A stretch of 64,000 nt of DNA. Origin: Thiodubiliella sp900128405 (GTDB taxonomy: Bacteria; Pseudomonadota; Gammaproteobacteria; PS1; Pseudothioglobaceae). Shown one piece after another: positions 7,735 through 16,592 of this stretch (position 1 is its first letter; the number at the start of each line of letters is the position of its first letter). A program made the position numbers and the translations under genes. The notes beneath the pieces are model-generated. The model did not search any database. It was given only the letters and a program-made list of their open reading frames with translations, and had not been told where the DNA came from. Location of the stretch: positions 1,911,096-1,975,095 of the forward strand of contig OY821614.1 in NCBI GenBank assembly GCA_963682085.1, in the 5' to 3' direction.

Positions 7735-9405
7735 CTATTTCCCCCAAGTATCACGCAGACTGACTGTTTTATTAAATACCAAATCTTCAGTTTGACTGTC
7801 TCTACAAAAATAGCCTTCACGCTCAAATTGATAAGCCTGATCAGGTTTGGCATTTTGCATACTTGGCTCAACGATGCCATAAGTAGTTACCAAAGATTCT
7901 GGATTGAGCAACTGCTCAAAGTGGTCATTTTTACCTGGATTTTCAAGGGTGAACAATCTATCATATAATCTGAACTCTGCTCTGAGTGCTTTACTGGCTT
8001 CAACAAAATGAATAACCCCTTTTACTTTGCGACCATCAGTTGGGTTTTTGCCCAAAGTGTCTGGGTCATAAGTGGCATATACGGTGGTTATATTGCCATC
8101 AAAATCGGTGTCAAAAGTGGTGGCATTAATGACATAAGCGTTACGCAAGCGCACTTCTTTGTCAATGGCTAGGCGTTTAAATTTCTTATTCGGCGCTATT
8201 TCTTCAAAATCTGCTCTGTCAATATACAATTCTTTAGAAAAGAAAATTTCACGCTTACCCATATCTTCATTTTGTGGATGAATGGGTGCTTGAAGCGTTT
8301 CAATTTTCCCTTCAGGATAGTTTTCAATGATGATTTTAATGGGATTAATCACGCCCATGGTGCGAGGTGCGATAATATTAAGGTCATCGCGTATAGAGGC
8401 TTCTAAAATTGCCATATCGGTCATACTATCTACTTTTGAAATGCCAATTTTATCGACAAAATCACGAATACTAGCGGCGGTATAACCACGACGACGCAAA
8501 CCTGAAAGTGTTGGCATGCGTGGGTCATCCCAGCCAGATACTAAATTATGCTCCACCAATTGTTGCAATTTTCGCTTGCTCATTACTGTATATTCAAGGT
8601 TTAAGCGTGAAAATTCATATTGATGTGGGCGATTTGGTTTATTGAAATCGTCTAAATTTTCCAATATCCAGTTATATAAACGACGATTGTCTTGAAATTC
8701 TAATGTGCAAAGTGAATGGGTAACCCCTTCAATCGCATCTGAAATACAATGGGCAAAATCATACATTGGATAAATACGCCATTCGTTACCAGTCTGATGA
8801 TGCTTATCAAAACGAATGCGATACAGTGCTGGGTCACGCATACACATAAATGATGATGACATATCAACTTTGGCACGCAATACGCACTCCCCTTCAGAGA
8901 ATTTACCTTCTTTCATTTTTGCAAGCAAAGCTAAGTTTTCTGCTTTTGGCGTGTTACGATAAGGGCTATTTTTCCCCGCTTCTTTGAGCGTGCCACGATA
9001 AGTGCGTGTCTCTTCTGCATCTAAAAAGCACACATACGCCAAATCTTTGTTAATGAGTTCAATCGCATATTCATAAAATTTTGGAAAGTAATTAGAACTG
9101 TATCGAATTTCACCATCCCAATCAAAACCTAGCCACTTCACATCATTTTTGATAGAATCAACAAACGCCAAATCTTCTTTGGTAGGATTGGTGTCATCAA
9201 AACGCAAATTACATTGACCGTTATAGTCTTTTGCCAAAGTAAAATTAAGGCAAATAGATTTTGCGTGACCAATATGCAAATAGCCATTTGGCTCAGGTGG
9301 AAAACGCGTTTGGATAGATTCGTGTAAATTTGATGCCAAATCATCATTAATTTGATGGCGAATAAAATTTATTACGGGTTTGTCGTTTGATGTGTTGTTA
9401 CTCAT
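7735..9405 (-). CDS. glnS: Glutaminyl-tRNA synthetase
   Basis: A 556-residue class I aminoacyl-tRNA synthetase. The HIGH motif appears as PPEPNGYLHIGHAKSI near residue 35, and the KMSKS-type loop as VMSKRKLQQL. LRFDDTNPTKE and the long C-terminal beta-barrel anticodon domain agree with the bacterial GlnRS family in order and length. It charges tRNA-Gln in the cytoplasm. The gene is divergent from pgi; the 133-base gap should hold both promoters. Confidence 0.97.
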   Translation of the reverse strand: MSNNTSNDKPVINFIRHQINDDLASNLHESIQTRFPPEPNGYLHIGHAKSICLNFTLAKDYNGQCNLRFDDTNPTKEDLAFVDSIKNDVKWLGFDWDGEIRYSSNYFPKFYEYAIELINKDLAYVCFLDAEETRTYRGTLKEAGKNSPYRNTPKAENLALLAKMKEGKFSEGECVLRAKVDMSSSFMCMRDPALYRIRFDKHHQTGNEWRIYPMYDFAHCISDAIEGVTHSLCTLEFQDNRRLYNWILENLDDFNKPNRPHQYEFSRLNLEYTVMSKRKLQQLVEHNLVSGWDDPRMPTLSGLRRRGYTAASIRDFVDKIGISKVDSMTDMAILEASIRDDLNIIAPRTMGVINPIKIIIENYPEGKIETLQAPIHPQNEDMGKREIFFSKELYIDRADFEEIAPNKKFKRLAIDKEVRLRNAYVINATTFDTDFDGNITTVYATYDPDTLGKNPTDGRKVKGVIHFVEASKALRAEFRLYDRLFTLENPGKNDHFEQLLNPESLVTTYGIVEPSMQNAKPDQAYQFEREGYFCRDSQTEDLVFNKTVSLRDTWGK

Positions 9406-9538
9406 AGGTGCTAAATTATAGCGTGATAGTAATAATAGTGGGGCAATCTGACCGAATAAATATATTGAGAGCCCTTATTGAGATTTATGCAAAGTTAAAA
9501 ATTCATATATTTGCTGGTGGTGGATATATAATAAGTCA

Positions 9539-10735
9539 ATGAAATATAACAAAAACTTTTACCAAATCCATTCTAATGACGATATTTTTCAGCGTATTAA
9601 AGGCGAGCGTGCGACAGTTGGTTATTATGATTTGCCTTATCAAGATACCAGTAATATTAAGGCGTATGTTGAGACGGTTACACAGCAGCACATTGTTGTT
9701 TTAGGCATTGGCGGGTCAAGTTTGGGTGCTAAGGCAATTTATGAATTTTTACTGCCATCAAATCATTATCAAAAGGATTTGGTTTTTTTAGAGACGGTTG
9801 ACCCGCTTAAAATCAATCATTGTTTGACCAAATTTGATATTAAAAATGCACATTTTGTGGTGATTTCAAAATCAGGTAATACTATTGAAACCATCAGTTT
9901 ATTTAAGTATTTAAGAACCTTGGTTGAGATTAATAGCGATAATTGCACCATTATTTCCGAGGCACAAACTGGATTAACCAAGTTTGCTCAGGACAATCAA
10001 ATTACCACCTTTGAATTGTCTGAGAATATTGGCGGGCGTTTTTCAGTTTTTAGCGTAGTCGGTTTAGTGCCACTTGCAATGGTGGGTGTAGATATTGACA
10101 ATCTGCTGAATGGTGCTAAGCGTGTATCGGATAGTTTTTTTATACAAAAAGATTATTATCAGCCGATTATTAGCAAAGCACGATTTTTGGTGGAAAATAA
10201 AGGGCGTTTTAATATTAATGCGATTTTTTCTTATTCCTCAGCACTTGAAGGCTTTAATAAATGGTATGTGCAGCTTTGGGCAGAGAGTTTGGGCAAACTT
10301 AATATTAACAAAACCCGACAAGCACTCACGCCAATTGCCTTAATTGGCCCTATTGACCAGCACAGTTTTTTGCAACTTATTATTGACGGTGTGCGTGATA
10401 AAACCGTTACTTTTATTAAAATTGCCGATTTGAAGGACGACACCATTATTCCAAAATCTGACGCAACTCTAGGTTTAGAATATGCCGAAGGGCTGAGTTT
10501 TAACGACCTTTTGAATAAGCAAGCTGATGCCACTATTCAATCTGTTGAAGACCAAAAAGACATCCCCTGTGATGTAATTACAGTCTCCACAGTGGATGAG
10601 TATAATATTGCCAAATTGATGTTCAGTTATCAATTATTGGTTTCCACTATCGGGCAATTCTTGCAAATTAACACTTACAATCAGCCGGGTGTGGAAAAAG
10701 GTAAAGTCATTCTCAAAGAAAGTTTAAAGGGTTAA
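9539..10735 (+). CDS. pgi: Glucose-6-phosphate isomerase (short form)
   Basis: A 398-residue SIS-domain enzyme interconverting glucose-6-phosphate and fructose-6-phosphate. Visible landmarks: LGIGGSSLGAKAIYEFL, ISKSGNTIETISLF (sugar-phosphate binding) and a C-terminal region with Gln/His residues (QHSFLQLIIDG, GVEKGK). It is shorter than the 450-550 residues usual for Pgi, mainly at the N-terminus, but the catalytic regions are present. The galU gene follows 2 bases later, so the pair probably feeds sugar nucleotide synthesis from fructose-6-phosphate. Confidence 0.92.
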   Translation: MKYNKNFYQIHSNDDIFQRIKGERATVGYYDLPYQDTSNIKAYVETVTQQHIVVLGIGGSSLGAKAIYEFLLPSNHYQKDLVFLETVDPLKINHCLTKFDIKNAHFVVISKSGNTIETISLFKYLRTLVEINSDNCTIISEAQTGLTKFAQDNQITTFELSENIGGRFSVFSVVGLVPLAMVGVDIDNLLNGAKRVSDSFFIQKDYYQPIISKARFLVENKGRFNINAIFSYSSALEGFNKWYVQLWAESLGKLNINKTRQALTPIALIGPIDQHSFLQLIIDGVRDKTVTFIKIADLKDDTIIPKSDATLGLEYAEGLSFNDLLNKQADATIQSVEDQKDIPCDVITVSTVDEYNIAKLMFSYQLLVSTIGQFLQINTYNQPGVEKGKVILKESLKG

Positions 10736-10737
10736 TA

Positions 10738-11574
10738 ATGTGTGTTATCAATAAATGTCTTTTCCCAGTTGCAGGTTATGGCACACGATTTTTGCCCGCC
10801 ACTAAAGCCATTCCTAAGGAAATGTTGCCCATTCTCACCAAGCCACTGATTCAATACGGCGTAGAAGAAGCGATGAGTGCAGGTATTAGCACAATGGCAA
10901 TGGTAACGAGTAAGCACAAGCAGGCAATTAAGGCACATTTTCAACCACATCCAGAGATTGAAGCCAGTATCCAAGGCACACCTAAATCGCCTTTACTGGA
11001 TGAAGTGAATCACATTATCGAGCAATGTAATTTTACTTATATTGAACAACAGCAAATGCAAGGCTTAGGGCATGCCATCTACACAGGGAAGGCGTTAATC
11101 GGTCATGAATCATTTGCAGTAATTTTGCCTGATGATTTATGCACCAATGATGGCGATTCAGTGTTGTTACAAATGACCAAATTACACGCCCAACACCCCG
11201 ATTGTTGCATTGTAGCAATTGAAGCAGTGCCAATGGATTCGGTGGATAAATACGGTGTGATTGATGGTGAATTATTACCAGGTTCAAAAAACGCCTATCG
11301 TGTGCATAATATGGTGGAAAAACCCACCCCAGCAGAAGCACCAACTAACTTATCTATCGTGGGTCGTTATATTCTCACATATGAGATTTTTGCAGCGTTA
11401 GAAAGCACTCAACCTGATAAAAATGGCGAAATTCAAATCACTGATGCACTATTAACACTTGCCAAACAAGGCAAAGTCATCGCTTATCAATTCCAAGGTA
11501 CACGCTTTGACTGTGGTAGCGTTAAAGGTTTTGTGGAAGCAAACACGCTTTTTGCATCGAAAACCCTTTTTTAA
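10738..11574 (+). CDS. galU: UTP-glucose-1-phosphate uridylyltransferase
   Basis: A 278-residue nucleotidyltransferase making UDP-glucose. The N-terminus has the activating loop GYGTRFLPATKAIPKEMLPI, and VEKP plus the C-terminal FDCGSVKGFVEAN are characteristic of GalU. The start ATG lies two bases after the pgi stop, indicating an operon. UDP-glucose would serve surface polysaccharide or lipopolysaccharide synthesis. Confidence 0.95.
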   Translation: MCVINKCLFPVAGYGTRFLPATKAIPKEMLPILTKPLIQYGVEEAMSAGISTMAMVTSKHKQAIKAHFQPHPEIEASIQGTPKSPLLDEVNHIIEQCNFTYIEQQQMQGLGHAIYTGKALIGHESFAVILPDDLCTNDGDSVLLQMTKLHAQHPDCCIVAIEAVPMDSVDKYGVIDGELLPGSKNAYRVHNMVEKPTPAEAPTNLSIVGRYILTYEIFAALESTQPDKNGEIQITDALLTLAKQGKVIAYQFQGTRFDCGSVKGFVEANTLFASKTLF

Positions 11575-11602
11575 TAGGTGAAAGGGTGGAGACAGGCACT
11601 AA

Positions 11603-11782
11603 ATGGTGAAATTAAGACAATTGAGAATAAGAATGTTAGCGGTATTTTTGTTTGCAAATTGTGTAAATAAAGACAATGCACAGAATTTTAACTCTACAAA
11701 CATCAACTTATCTGATAATGCAATGTTATGGCTTGATGATAAAAATTGGATACGGATGAATTGCACTTATCACATCTATTAA
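11603..11782 (+). CDS. Short ORF, possible remnant of a lipoprotein or exported protein
   Basis: In the gap between galU and rplM a 59-codon frame begins MVKLRQLRIRMLAVFLFANC and ends at 11782. The first 20 residues are basic then hydrophobic with a Cys, like a weak lipoprotein signal, and the rest is polar (for example AMLWLDDKNWIRMN). No ribosome site of good quality is seen and no family is recognised. It may be the stump of a degraded gene. The remainder of the gap (11783-11927) shows no other gene; the rplM promoter must lie there. Confidence 0.25.
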   Translation: MVKLRQLRIRMLAVFLFANCVNKDNAQNFNSTNINLSDNAMLWLDDKNWIRMNCTYHIY

Positions 11783-11927
11783 ATGAAGCAATTAAATCGT
11801 TTTATTTTGATTTTTGTGTATTTAAAAATTATGTAAGGACCTCATTGGATTAATATCAGTAGATAACTAACATTCTAGTTCAAAAATGATTATAATAGTC
11901 CGATTATTTTGTATGAAGATGGATTTT

Positions 11928-12356
11928 ATGAAAACATTTAGCGCTAAGGCACATGAGGTAAAAAGAGACTGGTTATTAGTTGATGCTAATGGCAAAACAT
12001 TGGGTCGTTTAGCAACAGCAGTCGCTTCTCGTCTTCGTGGAAAGCACAAAGCTGAATTTACACCGCATACAGATACAGGTGATTATATCGTTATTATCAA
12101 TGCTGAAAAGGTCAAAGTAACAGGTAAGAAATTTGATGATAAAATGTATTACCACCACACAGGTTATGTGGGTAATTTAAAATCAATTGCGTTTAAAGAT
12201 TTACAAGCAAAGAAACCTGAAGAGATTATCAATAAGGCAGTGAGAGGTATGTTGCCAAAGGGTCCTTTAGGAAGAGATATGTTTAGAAAAATGAAGGTAT
12301 TTGTAGGTGCTGAACATACACATGAGGCGCAACAACCTCAACTTTTAGAGATTTAA
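11928..12356 (+). CDS. rplM: 50S ribosomal protein L13
   Basis: A 142-residue protein, the exact length of E. coli L13. The start is set at the ATG at 11928 because MKTFSAKAHEVKRDW is the conserved beginning; an in-frame ATG 42 bases upstream would add an unusual extension. Typical segments: LGRLATAVASRLRGK, YHHTGYVGNLKS and AVRGMLPKGPLGR. It is followed 20 bases later by rpsI, the universal rplM-rpsI operon. Confidence 0.97.
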   Translation: MKTFSAKAHEVKRDWLLVDANGKTLGRLATAVASRLRGKHKAEFTPHTDTGDYIVIINAEKVKVTGKKFDDKMYYHHTGYVGNLKSIAFKDLQAKKPEEIINKAVRGMLPKGPLGRDMFRKMKVFVGAEHTHEAQQPQLLEI

Positions 12357-12376
12357 TTTAAGGTATAAAGAAAATT

Positions 12377-12772
12377 ATGGCAAAGACAGAAACATTTTAT
12401 GCAACAGGCAGAAGAAAAACTTCAGTAGCTCGTGTTTATATGACAAAAGGTAAGGGTGTATTTACCGTTAATAAGCGTCCGATGAGTGAATATTTTGGTC
12501 GTGAAACTTCTTCAATGATTATTAACCAACCGCTAGACACAGTTGAGATGAGAGACAAGTTTGATTTCAACATCATTGTTAAAGGTGGTGGTGATACTGG
12601 GCAGGCGGGTGCAATTCGTTTAGGTGTTACTCGTGCGTTGATGGAATATAATAACGACTTGAGACCTGATTTGCGTAAAGCAGGCTTTGTTACTCGTGAT
12701 GCAAGAATTGTTGAGCGTAAGAAAGTAGGCCATAAGAAAGCGCGTAAGAGTGAGCAGTATTCAAAGCGTTAA
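12377..12772 (+). CDS. rpsI: 30S ribosomal protein S9
   Basis: A 131-residue protein with the conserved YATGRRKTSVARVYM start, GGGDTGQAGAIRLGVTRAL in the middle and the basic C-terminal tail ending KARKSEQYSKR that reaches the ribosomal P-site. Second gene of the rplM-rpsI operon, followed by a strong terminator. Confidence 0.97.
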   Translation: MAKTETFYATGRRKTSVARVYMTKGKGVFTVNKRPMSEYFGRETSSMIINQPLDTVEMRDKFDFNIIVKGGGDTGQAGAIRLGVTRALMEYNNDLRPDLRKAGFVTRDARIVERKKVGHKKARKSEQYSKR

Positions 12773-12790
12773 TTTCAATCCAAATAATGA

Positions 12791-12820
12791 TAAAAAACCC
12801 GCAATTTGCGGGTTTTTTAA
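12791..12820 (+). terminator. Intrinsic terminator of the rplM-rpsI operon
   Basis: AAAAAACCCGCAATTTGCGGG followed by a T run forms a stable GC stem with a short AT loop, 20 bases after the rpsI stop. Confidence 0.88.
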
Positions 12821-12836
12821 TGTCTGTTATTTTAGT

Positions 12837-12936
12837 GAGACCTTTGCATAAATATGAATAATCATTAAAAATCCACTTTTTACCAATTTGACAAAAATTG
12901 AATTCTACTAATCATCCATATTTATGCAAAGGCCTC
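12837..12936. mobile_element. MITE-like inverted repeat, copy 2 (100 bp, fullest copy)
   Basis: Ends GAGACCTTTGCATAAATATG and, reversed, GAGGCCTTTGCATAAATATG frame a centre that contains ATCCACTTTTTACCAATTTG and a segment shared with copy 1. This is the fullest copy in the window. Partial copies are seen at 61269-61285 (right end) and 63435-63478 (left end plus centre). No ORF is present, so any movement would need a transposase in trans. Confidence 0.75.
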
Positions 12937-12972
12937 TTTAGTGATAAGATTTTGTTATTTTTGAAAATGCTA

Positions 12973-13668
12973 TTAGTCAAATCGGGTTAAATTATTTTGT
13001 CTAATAATTCTTTGCACCAATTCAATATATTCATAACCAGCTAACGAGTATTTATTCAGCCCTTCAGAAAGGCTTTTTCCTGTGATTCTAAGATTGTGTA
13101 TACGCTTATAAGCCCTAATTTCCCTGAGTAATTTATAGGCACGGTTGCGGTTGATATTCAACAGATAATATTCAATTGATTTGCTGGTTGATGCGAATTT
13201 TTTTATTTCGTGTTTAGCATTTTTATTGCGATTTTTAGGGACGGTACCACAGCCTTTTGTAAAACACCAGATGCCAAAATAATTATTTGATTCTCTGGCA
13301 AATCGTGATCGCCCCCAATTAGATTCAATCGCCGCTTGTGCTAATATCAAAGAAGCAGGAATGATATCTACCATAGTTAATAATATTTGTTTGTTTGTGT
13401 TCTTAAGGTGGTATTTTTTGGCTAATTTTTTTATCTGTAATTCGCTCAACTGATTGTTTTTAATGAGTAAACGAGTTTTTCTAATTTTTTTCTCCTCTTC
13501 TTTCACCAACGGTAGCAAGTATTTAAAAAAATTAATTTTCATTTCCTGAACATTTTTGACTTCATTAAAATTTGGTGCACTTAATGAGCTAGTCCGTGAA
13601 GTTACATATATTAAAATAACACAAATTATAGCAAAAAGTACCAATAATATTTTAATAGAATTCTTCAT
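12973..13668 (-). CDS. Glucosaminidase-domain protein, Bax-like
   Basis: A 231-residue protein with one N-terminal membrane anchor (residues about 7-24) and a Bax/FlgJ-type N-acetylglucosaminidase domain: PASLILAQAAIESNWGRSRFA contains the catalytic Glu region, followed by ESNNYFGIWCF and the C-terminal YEYIELVQRIIRQN. Expected role: peptidoglycan hydrolysis in the periplasm. The stop of the upstream histidine phosphatase gene overlaps its start by 4 bases, so translation is coupled. Confidence 0.85.
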   Translation of the reverse strand: MKNSIKILLVLFAIICVILIYVTSRTSSLSAPNFNEVKNVQEMKINFFKYLLPLVKEEEKKIRKTRLLIKNNQLSELQIKKLAKKYHLKNTNKQILLTMVDIIPASLILAQAAIESNWGRSRFARESNNYFGIWCFTKGCGTVPKNRNKNAKHEIKKFASTSKSIEYYLLNINRNRAYKLLREIRAYKRIHNLRITGKSLSEGLNKYSLAGYEYIELVQRIIRQNNLTRFD

Positions 13669-14195
13669 ATTTTAAACCGTTCACAAGATGCAGAAATAAC
13701 CTCTATTGTAAACATTTTTTCAATGGGCAAATGAAGTAAATGAGATTTAATGACTCTAATTACACCTGCATGAGCGACGATTAACACTGATTGCACAGCG
13801 TTATCCTGTGTTATTTGTGTAAATACATCCAGAACTCGGGCTTGAAAGGTATACAAATTTTCTGCACCTGATGGCTGGTTATCTACTGGGTTTTGTTTGA
13901 ATTGGTCAACCGTTTGTTGCCCGATTTGTTGGGCATTTTTACCTTGCCAATTACCAAACCCTATTTCTTTTAATGATTCAAATACTTGCATTTCTATGTG
14001 CAATGTTTGCGATAAATGTTGAGCGAATGCTTGGCAGCGAATCATAGGTGAAGTGGCAATAAAATCCCAGTGTTTGTTGAGGGTTGATGCTTGCATTTGT
14101 TGCCAGCCCTTTTTAGTTAAAGGGTCATCAAGCAGATTGCCACGATATAGACGACCGCCCTCAGGCTCTCCATGTCTGAGTAAATCAAGTGTCAT
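13665..14195 (-). CDS. Histidine phosphatase family protein (CobC-like)
   Basis: A 176-residue protein of the phosphoglycerate-mutase superfamily. The phosphorylated-histidine motif is LLRHGEPEGG near the N-terminus, with FGNWQGKNAQQI and the second His in VLIVAHAGVIRVI. This pattern is closest to CobC (alpha-ribazole phosphatase) and related small phosphatases. No cobalamin gene is adjacent, so the substrate is uncertain. It overlaps gpsA upstream and the Bax-like gene downstream by 4 bases each. Confidence 0.8.
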   Translation of the reverse strand: MTLDLLRHGEPEGGRLYRGNLLDDPLTKKGWQQMQASTLNKHWDFIATSPMIRCQAFAQHLSQTLHIEMQVFESLKEIGFGNWQGKNAQQIGQQTVDQFKQNPVDNQPSGAENLYTFQARVLDVFTQITQDNAVQSVLIVAHAGVIRVIKSHLLHLPIEKMFTIEVISASCERFKI

Positions 14196-15169
14196 TCGTT
14201 AATTTGCACTCTTGACATTAAATAATTTACCGCTTCAGTTGGCGTTGCTTGGTTTTGGATAACTTGATTAACTTGTTCACAAATTGGCATTTCAATGTGA
14301 TGTTTTTGAGCAATTGACAAGACCAGTTCTAAAGTATTTAACCCTTCAACAGTCGCATTAATATGATTTAATGCTTGCTCAACGCTTTGATTGTTTGCCA
14401 ATGCTTTGCCAAAACGACGATTTCTTGACAAGTCATCAGAGCAAGTAAGCACCAAATCGCCCAATCCCGACAAACCGTTAAAAGTAGTAATATTTGCACC
14501 CAATGCCACACCCAAACGAACCATCTCTGCCAATCCTCGGGTAATGAGTGCCGCCTGAGTATTGGCACCATAACCCAGACCTGAGGCAATGCCAGCGGCA
14601 ATTGCCAAAATATTTTTTATTGAGCCACCCACTTCTACACCAATAACATCATCGTTGGTGTAAGCCCTTAGTGTGTTGGTGTGTAATGCTTGTGCCCAAT
14701 AGTCCCGAGTTTTTTTATCTTTTGAAGCAACAGCAAGTGCACTAGGTTTGTGACTGGCTACCTCAACAGCAAAACTAGGTCCTGAAATGACACAACTCGG
14801 ATGTTTGTTTAAAATTGATTCAAAACTTTCATGCAAAAAACATTGCCCATCGGTATCAAAGCCTTTGGTTACCCAAGCCACAGGCTGATGGTTTGTTAGT
14901 AAAGGTTGCAACGCTTTCAGTGTCGCCATAAAGCCATAACTTGGCACAGCAATTAAAACACTGTGGGCATCTTGCACGCAGGATAAGTCAAAAGTGAGTT
15001 TTATATTTGGTGCATAATCTATAGATAGAGCAGGGTGCCTTGGTTGCAATACAGTAACTTCTTTTTGTGTGTGAGTATGCAAATAGACAGTATCAAAGTT
15101 ATCTGCTAATGCAATTGATAATGCACTTCCCCAAGCACCAGCGCCAATAATGCTGAGATTGTTATTCAT
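14192..15169 (-). CDS. gpsA: Glycerol-3-phosphate dehydrogenase [NAD(P)+]
   Basis: A 325-residue enzyme that makes sn-glycerol-3-phosphate for phospholipid synthesis. IIGAGAWGSALSIALADN is the nucleotide-binding loop; CVISGPSFAVEVA, VEVGGSIKNILAIAAGIASG (with the active Lys) and FNGLSGLGDLVLTCSDDLSRNR are classic GpsA segments. Length matches the family. Its start touches the grxC stop, giving a grxC-gpsA order frequently found with secB in gammaproteobacteria, though secB is absent here. Confidence 0.95.
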   Translation of the reverse strand: MNNNLSIIGAGAWGSALSIALADNFDTVYLHTHTQKEVTVLQPRHPALSIDYAPNIKLTFDLSCVQDAHSVLIAVPSYGFMATLKALQPLLTNHQPVAWVTKGFDTDGQCFLHESFESILNKHPSCVISGPSFAVEVASHKPSALAVASKDKKTRDYWAQALHTNTLRAYTNDDVIGVEVGGSIKNILAIAAGIASGLGYGANTQAALITRGLAEMVRLGVALGANITTFNGLSGLGDLVLTCSDDLSRNRRFGKALANNQSVEQALNHINATVEGLNTLELVLSIAQKHHIEMPICEQVNQVIQNQATPTEAVNYLMSRVQINE

Positions 15170-15420
15170 TACTGATTAACAATTTCATTTAATCTTCCAG
15201 ATTGGTCGGCAGCGGACAGGTCGTCAAAACCGCCTATATGAGTGTCATTGATGAATATTTGTGGCACAGTGCTTCTACCAGTTTTTTCCATCAATTCATC
15301 CCAATCATTACGGTCTTTGACATATTGTTTTTTAAAGGGAATGCCACGATGCTCTAATAATTGGTAAGCTCTTTGACAAAATGGACATGTGTCAGAACAA
15401 TAAATAATATTCTTTTTCAT
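15169..15420 (-). CDS. grxC: Glutaredoxin 3
   Basis: An 83-residue glutaredoxin with active site CPFC in YCSDTCPFCQRAYQLL, the conserved TVPQIFIND and GGFDDLSA glutathione-binding segments. An upstream in-frame start would add 15 residues; I chose the ATG at 15420 because it gives the conserved MKKNIIYCSDTCPFC beginning. It lies 8 bases after a rhodanese gene and abuts gpsA, so these genes likely form one operon. Confidence 0.93.
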   Translation of the reverse strand: MKKNIIYCSDTCPFCQRAYQLLEHRGIPFKKQYVKDRNDWDELMEKTGRSTVPQIFINDTHIGGFDDLSAADQSGRLNEIVNQ

Positions 15421-15428
15421 AACAATCT

Positions 15429-15854
15429 TTATTTGGCTTTTATTGGTAAATTTGCTTTTTTCCAAGCCAAGATTCCCCCTTTTAAATTGTAAACTTGTTC
15501 AAATCCATTGCGTGTTAATAACCCTGAAATGTGTGCTGAACGCGAACCACTACGGCAATAGACCAGCACTTTTTTGCTGTTATCTAAAGTATCAAGTTTG
15601 TTTTTGACTTGACTCAGTGGAATATGAACAGCATTCTCAATATAACCTTCTTTTTTGCGTTCTTTAACTTCGCGCACATCTAAAATAATTAAATTTTTCT
15701 CATCCATTAGCGTTACTGCATTATTAACTTCTATATTTTCATATTTTTTTAATTTATCAGCAATAATATTGCCAATCAATAAAGCAATTAAAATGAACAG
15801 CGTGACGGTGGTAAAAATTTGATCGTCATTCAATAAAAATTCCAATAGTTCCAT
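15429..15854 (-). CDS. Membrane-anchored rhodanese-like protein
   Basis: A 141-residue protein with one N-terminal membrane helix (about residues 14-32) and a rhodanese domain. The active-site loop is VYCRSGSRSAH with Cys as the sulfur carrier. This matches the YibN-type rhodanese found next to grxC in many gammaproteobacteria. The domain would face the cytoplasm. It lies 3 bases after the pabA/trpG-type gene and 8 bases before grxC. Confidence 0.87.
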   Translation of the reverse strand: MELLEFLLNDDQIFTTVTLFILIALLIGNIIADKLKKYENIEVNNAVTLMDEKNLIILDVREVKERKKEGYIENAVHIPLSQVKNKLDTLDNSKKVLVYCRSGSRSAHISGLLTRNGFEQVYNLKGGILAWKKANLPIKAK

Positions 15855-15857
15855 TTC

Positions 15858-16439
15858 TTATTTCCTCGTTAAAAAATTGTTTAGCATATCATGACCTTGT
15901 TCGGTCAAAATAGATTCTGGGTGAAATTGCACCCCTTCAATTGCCATTTCTTTATGCCGAATACCCATAATTTCATCCATTTCCCCTTGCTCATCCTCAG
16001 TCCAAGCGGTAATTTCAAAGCAATCAGGTAAACTAAGTTGTTCAGCAACCAATGAATGGTAGCGAGTAGCGTTTAAGGGATTTTTTAATTCAAAAAACAC
16101 ACCTTTGCTGGTGTGGTGTATTGGTGATATTTTGCCGTGCATAATTTTTTTAGCACCAATAATTTTGCCACCAAAAGCCTGAGCCATTGCCTGAAAGCCA
16201 AGACATACGCCAAGCATTGGAATTTTGCCAGAAAAATATTCAATCACTTTAATTGAAATTCCCGCCTCGTTAGGTGTGCAAGGGCCGGGCGATATAACCA
16301 AGAATTCTGGATTAAGTTGCTCAATTTCTTTTATCGTAATTTCATCGTTACGGCATACTTTAACTTCTTGACCCAGTTCACCAAAATACTGCACTAAGTT
16401 ATAGGTAAATGAATCGTAATTGTCAATCATTAAAAGCAT
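15858..16439 (-). CDS. pabA: Aminodeoxychorismate/anthranilate synthase component II
   Basis: A 193-residue class I glutamine amidotransferase. MIDNYDSFTYNLVQYF begins the domain, the nucleophile Cys is in MLGVCLGFQAMA (usually GHQ, here GFQ), and the His-Glu pair is in VQFHPESILT. It supplies ammonia to a PabB or TrpE partner for folate or tryptophan synthesis. PabA and TrpG are not distinguishable from sequence, and many gammaproteobacteria use one protein for both; no trpE or pabB is nearby. Confidence 0.88.
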   Translation of the reverse strand: MLLMIDNYDSFTYNLVQYFGELGQEVKVCRNDEITIKEIEQLNPEFLVISPGPCTPNEAGISIKVIEYFSGKIPMLGVCLGFQAMAQAFGGKIIGAKKIMHGKISPIHHTSKGVFFELKNPLNATRYHSLVAEQLSLPDCFEITAWTEDEQGEMDEIMGIRHKEMAIEGVQFHPESILTEQGHDMLNNFLTRK

Positions 16440-16495
16440 AGTTTATTATTTTTTCCGATATTTAGTGAGTTTCATTTTTTTTACTCCCTAAGGGT

Positions 16496-16527
16496 AAAAA
16501 AAAGACCTCCAAAAAAGGAGGCCTTTA
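16496..16527 (-). terminator. Intrinsic terminator after cmoA
   Basis: Read on the minus strand, GGCCTCC, a T-rich loop, GGAGGTC and a run of eight T form a hairpin terminator, 65 bases downstream of the cmoA stop and upstream of the pabA gene. Confidence 0.75.
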
Positions 16528-16592
16528 CGCTTGCCTACAAGCTTACAGATACAATCAAAAATTATACACAAGTTTTTTGTTTTACAACAAAT

